The translations under genes and the position numbers were made by a program. From Sphingomonas sp. G-3-2-10 (GTDB lineage: Bacteria; Pseudomonadota; Alphaproteobacteria; Sphingomonadales; Sphingomonadaceae), in NCBI RefSeq assembly GCF_012927115.1, contig NZ_JABBFY010000001.1, positions 2,852,001 through 2,916,000 on the forward strand: a DNA stretch of 64,000 nt, read 5' to 3'. Positions within the stretch are counted from its first letter, which is position 1, and each line of letters starts with the position of its first letter. The notes under the pieces are model-generated. The model searched no databases. It was not told where the DNA came from and saw nothing but the letters and a program-made list of their open reading frames with translations. Below, one piece after another: positions 61,818 to 64,000 of this stretch.

Positions 61818-61818
61818 T

Positions 61819-63948
61819 TCAGGGCCGGTACCTTCTCTCGGTATGCCCGCGCAGCCCGGCGGGATCGAACCAGACCGGCTTGAACCGGTGCGCGACGAAC
61901 AGCCGCGCCTGATCGGTATAATGTTTCGAAGCGGGCCGCGTGCTCGCCGATCCGAAGGGCTGGATCGACCGCGACGAAACCTTGCCGGACGTGTCCCAGG
62001 TCACGAACATGATGAAACTGTCGCCGTGGCGGATCGCGAGGCGGCCATCGGGCAGTTCGTCGTAACTGGTCGCGGCGCGCAGCGAATCCGGGCCGCCGTC
62101 CATCGGCAGGTCGACATTGCCTTGACGCAGCCGGATGAAGCTGCCCAGCGGCAGGTCCAGCCGGCCGAAATGCCTTTCCAGATAAGTCGCGGCTTCGGTC
62201 AGCACCGTGCGCGGATCGGGTTTTGGCTTGCGCTCGTAATGCCAGCGATTGGGCACGCGCAGGATCGAGTAGGCGAGCGAATCCGCCGCACCCTTGCCGT
62301 CGAAATTCCAGTCCCATGCCGCCAGCAGATCGCGGGCGCGGATCAGCAATTTGTCGCCCCTGGGATCGACCTTCAGTATCTCGTCATACCAGCGCCCGAG
62401 ATAGCCGGTCCGGCTCACCCCACTGTCGAACTTGATCGCCACCAGATCCGCGTCGCTGATCGAACCGTCCGCCGCGAGCAGTTCCAGCGCGCGGGTGCCG
62501 CGATTGGTGGTGTCGGTCTCGACGCCCAGCAAAGGCGGCTGGAGCGGGATTTCGGAGCCCTCGCCCGCCGCCTGATAGGGCGAATTGTTGGCGTTCTGGA
62601 GGAAGCCCGAACCCGGATTCACGTTCCGCGGCACCATGCTCCACGGCACCGTTCCCGGCGCATACGCCTTTGACGTGTCGCCCGGCAGCACCTTGGCATA
62701 GTCATAGCCCGGCTTCCGGTTAGGGAAGCTGGCATTGTAGAAATAGGCGATATTCCCAGCCTTGTCGGCATAGAGGAAGTTGGTGCCCGGCACGCCCTGC
62801 ATCGCCATCGCCGCCTGCCACGCACCGAAGTCCCGTGCGCGGTTGATGCGGTAATATTGCTCGACCATTCTCAACTGGTCCGCACCGCCATAGCGCAGCG
62901 CATAGGCCCCGCTCCTGTTGCGCATCACCGGCCCCTGCACCGCGCGCTCGACGCTGCGCGGCACCGGCAGCACGAACGGCCCCCAGAGCTTCACCGGCAG
63001 CCAGACGGTGTGCTTCTCAAGTCGGCGCCACTGGCCATCGTAACGATACTGGTCGCCGCCTTCGTTCAGCACCAACCTGTACACGTCGATCATGTCCGGC
63101 CGGTTGACCGTGTTCGTCCAGCCGAGATGCTCGTTATGCCCCATCAGCGGATAGGGCGCGCCGGGGAAGGTCGCGCCGGCGAAATTCCAGCCCGTCTTCG
63201 AATGCACCACCAGTTCGTACCATGCCGCCCCGCCGCGCCACGGCTGGTGCGAGTTCGACACCAGCCGCGTCGCACCGTCCGCCGATCGCTTTGGCGCAAC
63301 AAGGAACGCGTTCGACCCGGCCTGGCCCGGCTCCGGCCCAAGCGGCGAGAAGTTCGGCGCATCGAGCGCGCCCGCGCTTTCGACCGGTAGCGGCTTGTCC
63401 CCGCCCAGCGCGCCGAGATACGCGTCCAGCCCGAAGAAGAAGGGCGAGCGCACGACGAAGCCGGTCGCGATATCCTCGCCATTGACCGGGAACAGTTTCG
63501 CCAGCCGGATCTCCTGCGGATGCTTCTCGGCATAGCGGTTCAGCCCGGCCGCATAGCCGTCGAGCAGCGCCCGCACGTCTGCCGGCTGCTTCATATAATC
63601 CCGCGCCACCGTCGCCCGCGCGCCGAGCAGATCGACGACATAATCGGTCTTCGCCCCCTCCTGCCCGTTGATCGCGCCGAGCCGCCCGCGCGTCATCGCC
63701 AGCACTTCCTGAAGCGTCGAGAAATCATCCTCGGCATGGGCATAGGCGATGCCGTACGCGACATCGGGATCGGTCTTCCCGAAGATATGCGGCACCCCGA
63801 AATCGTCGCGGACGATCTCGACGTCGTACGTTCGGTCCGGCGGGGGCGCCATGCGCCGCGCCAGCAACGGCTCCCATGTGGCGAGGCCGAATGCGGCGAC
63901 GAGGATCAGCGCGACCAGCGACAGGCCGATACGGCGAAGCCACTTCAT
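61819..63948 (-). CDS. Penicillin-acylase-family Ntn hydrolase (N-acyl amide acylase)
   Basis: A 709-residue exported or membrane-anchored acylase. A hydrophobic N-terminal segment (8-24) serves as signal or anchor. The precursor should autocleave before Ser212 in QAGSNAFLV (Gly-Ser-Asn), which becomes the N-terminal nucleophile, as in penicillin G and homoserine-lactone acylases. VEIVRDDFGVPHIFGKT and YAHAEDDFSTLQEVLA belong to the alpha chain; NSHQPW follows the Ser. Substrate is unknown: quorum-signal or amide acylation are options. ATG 63948 is used; the TGA of an upstream frame overlaps it. Confidence 0.9.
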   Translation of the reverse strand: MKWLRRIGLSLVALILVAAFGLATWEPLLARRMAPPPDRTYDVEIVRDDFGVPHIFGKTDPDVAYGIAYAHAEDDFSTLQEVLAMTRGRLGAINGQEGAKTDYVVDLLGARATVARDYMKQPADVRALLDGYAAGLNRYAEKHPQEIRLAKLFPVNGEDIATGFVVRSPFFFGLDAYLGALGGDKPLPVESAGALDAPNFSPLGPEPGQAGSNAFLVAPKRSADGATRLVSNSHQPWRGGAAWYELVVHSKTGWNFAGATFPGAPYPLMGHNEHLGWTNTVNRPDMIDVYRLVLNEGGDQYRYDGQWRRLEKHTVWLPVKLWGPFVLPVPRSVERAVQGPVMRNRSGAYALRYGGADQLRMVEQYYRINRARDFGAWQAAMAMQGVPGTNFLYADKAGNIAYFYNASFPNRKPGYDYAKVLPGDTSKAYAPGTVPWSMVPRNVNPGSGFLQNANNSPYQAAGEGSEIPLQPPLLGVETDTTNRGTRALELLAADGSISDADLVAIKFDSGVSRTGYLGRWYDEILKVDPRGDKLLIRARDLLAAWDWNFDGKGAADSLAYSILRVPNRWHYERKPKPDPRTVLTEAATYLERHFGRLDLPLGSFIRLRQGNVDLPMDGGPDSLRAATSYDELPDGRLAIRHGDSFIMFVTWDTSGKVSSRSIQPFGSASTRPASKHYTDQARLFVAHRFKPVWFDPAGLRGHTERRYRP

Positions 63949-64000
63949 TGCAGCGAGGCCCAAAGCGGGGCAAAAGCCAGGATCATCACGCCTCCCCTTG
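63945..64000 (-). CDS. Short frame overlapping the acylase start (possibly the 3' end of an upstream gene)
   Basis: On the minus strand a frame open to the window edge ends at TGA inside the acylase ATG (ATGA, 63945-63948), the pattern of real gene pairs here. GGGGAGG near 63991-63997 precedes GTG and ATG, so it could instead be a short leader (MILAFAPLWASLQ). It may be the end of the gene upstream; the window ends before this can be decided. Confidence 0.3.
   Translation of the reverse strand, partial: RGGVMILAFAPLWASLQ

Overview
The window is a 64 kb stretch of GC-rich chromosome from an alphaproteobacterium, most likely a Sphingomonas or close relative (Sphingomonadaceae). I base this on overall codon usage, a plant-type gshA, gapR, the ybgC-tolQRAB-pal order, a cysteine-free RpmJ, DUF1345, DUF1244 and GH130/GT4 genes, and two kinds of GC-rich dispersed palindromes. 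I see no rRNA, tRNA, CRISPR array, insertion sequence or prophage. It is mainly ordinary chromosome, densely packed, with one small low-GC islet (about 13.05-14.2 kb).

Layout. 0-13 kb: end of a Do-type protease, a HerA-like ATPase, a secreted metallo-hydrolase, an OPT transporter, a GT4-fusion/GH130 glycan pair, queF, and an sseA-metC-mscS operon. 13-15.4 kb: a lone HNH-type gene in AT-rich DNA, then a FemAB-like acyltransferase. 15.4-24.5 kb: exbD, an MliC-type lipoprotein, a thioesterase with rsmE, gshA, an ICMT-like membrane protein, an M61 peptidase, ppa and two membrane proteins. 24.5-29.3 kb (minus strand): tfoX-like, GNAT, EamA and small membrane genes, then ispG with a pentad-repeat protein, and a GAF-EAL phosphodiesterase. 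29.4-34.7 kb: two paralogous acyltransferase-3 genes around a membrane LytTR regulator, an isoaspartyl peptidase and an S1/P1 nuclease. 34.7-36.4 kb: an SPFH, ribbon-helix-helix and zinc-ribbon cluster. 36.5-40.9 kb: the complete Tol-Pal operon. 41-47.2 kb: an ABC exporter and the ruvC / ruvA-x-ruvB region with yebC and gapR. 47.3-64 kb: amidohydrolase, DUF1244, pyk, HAD, rpmJ, a DUF4136 lipoprotein with a CCP-like carboxypeptidase and two duplicated GNATs, gpmA, purE-purK, and three exported peptidase-family proteins (M16, M28, penicillin acylase).

How the genes fit together. The Tol-Pal genes give outer-membrane constriction and integrity; the ruv genes give Holliday-junction processing; pyk, gpmA, purEK, ispG, gshA, metC and ppa are housekeeping metabolism. 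Exported or peptide-directed proteins are unusually frequent (Do protease, M61, isoaspartyl peptidase, M16, M28, acylase, OPT transporter), which suits peptide scavenging. Gene spacing is tight: same-strand neighbours often overlap as ATGA, GTGA or TGATG, and five convergent pairs share one CTAG or TTAG for both stop codons.

Most worth a second look: three genes (tolA, ruvC and the membrane gene after ppa) appear to start at CTG; a 12-pentad repeat protein is coupled to ispG; a LytTR regulator sits between two paralogous acyltransferases; a zinc-ribbon membrane gene lies between ruvA and ruvB; and the SPFH/RHH operon carries a helically phased direct repeat in its promoter region.
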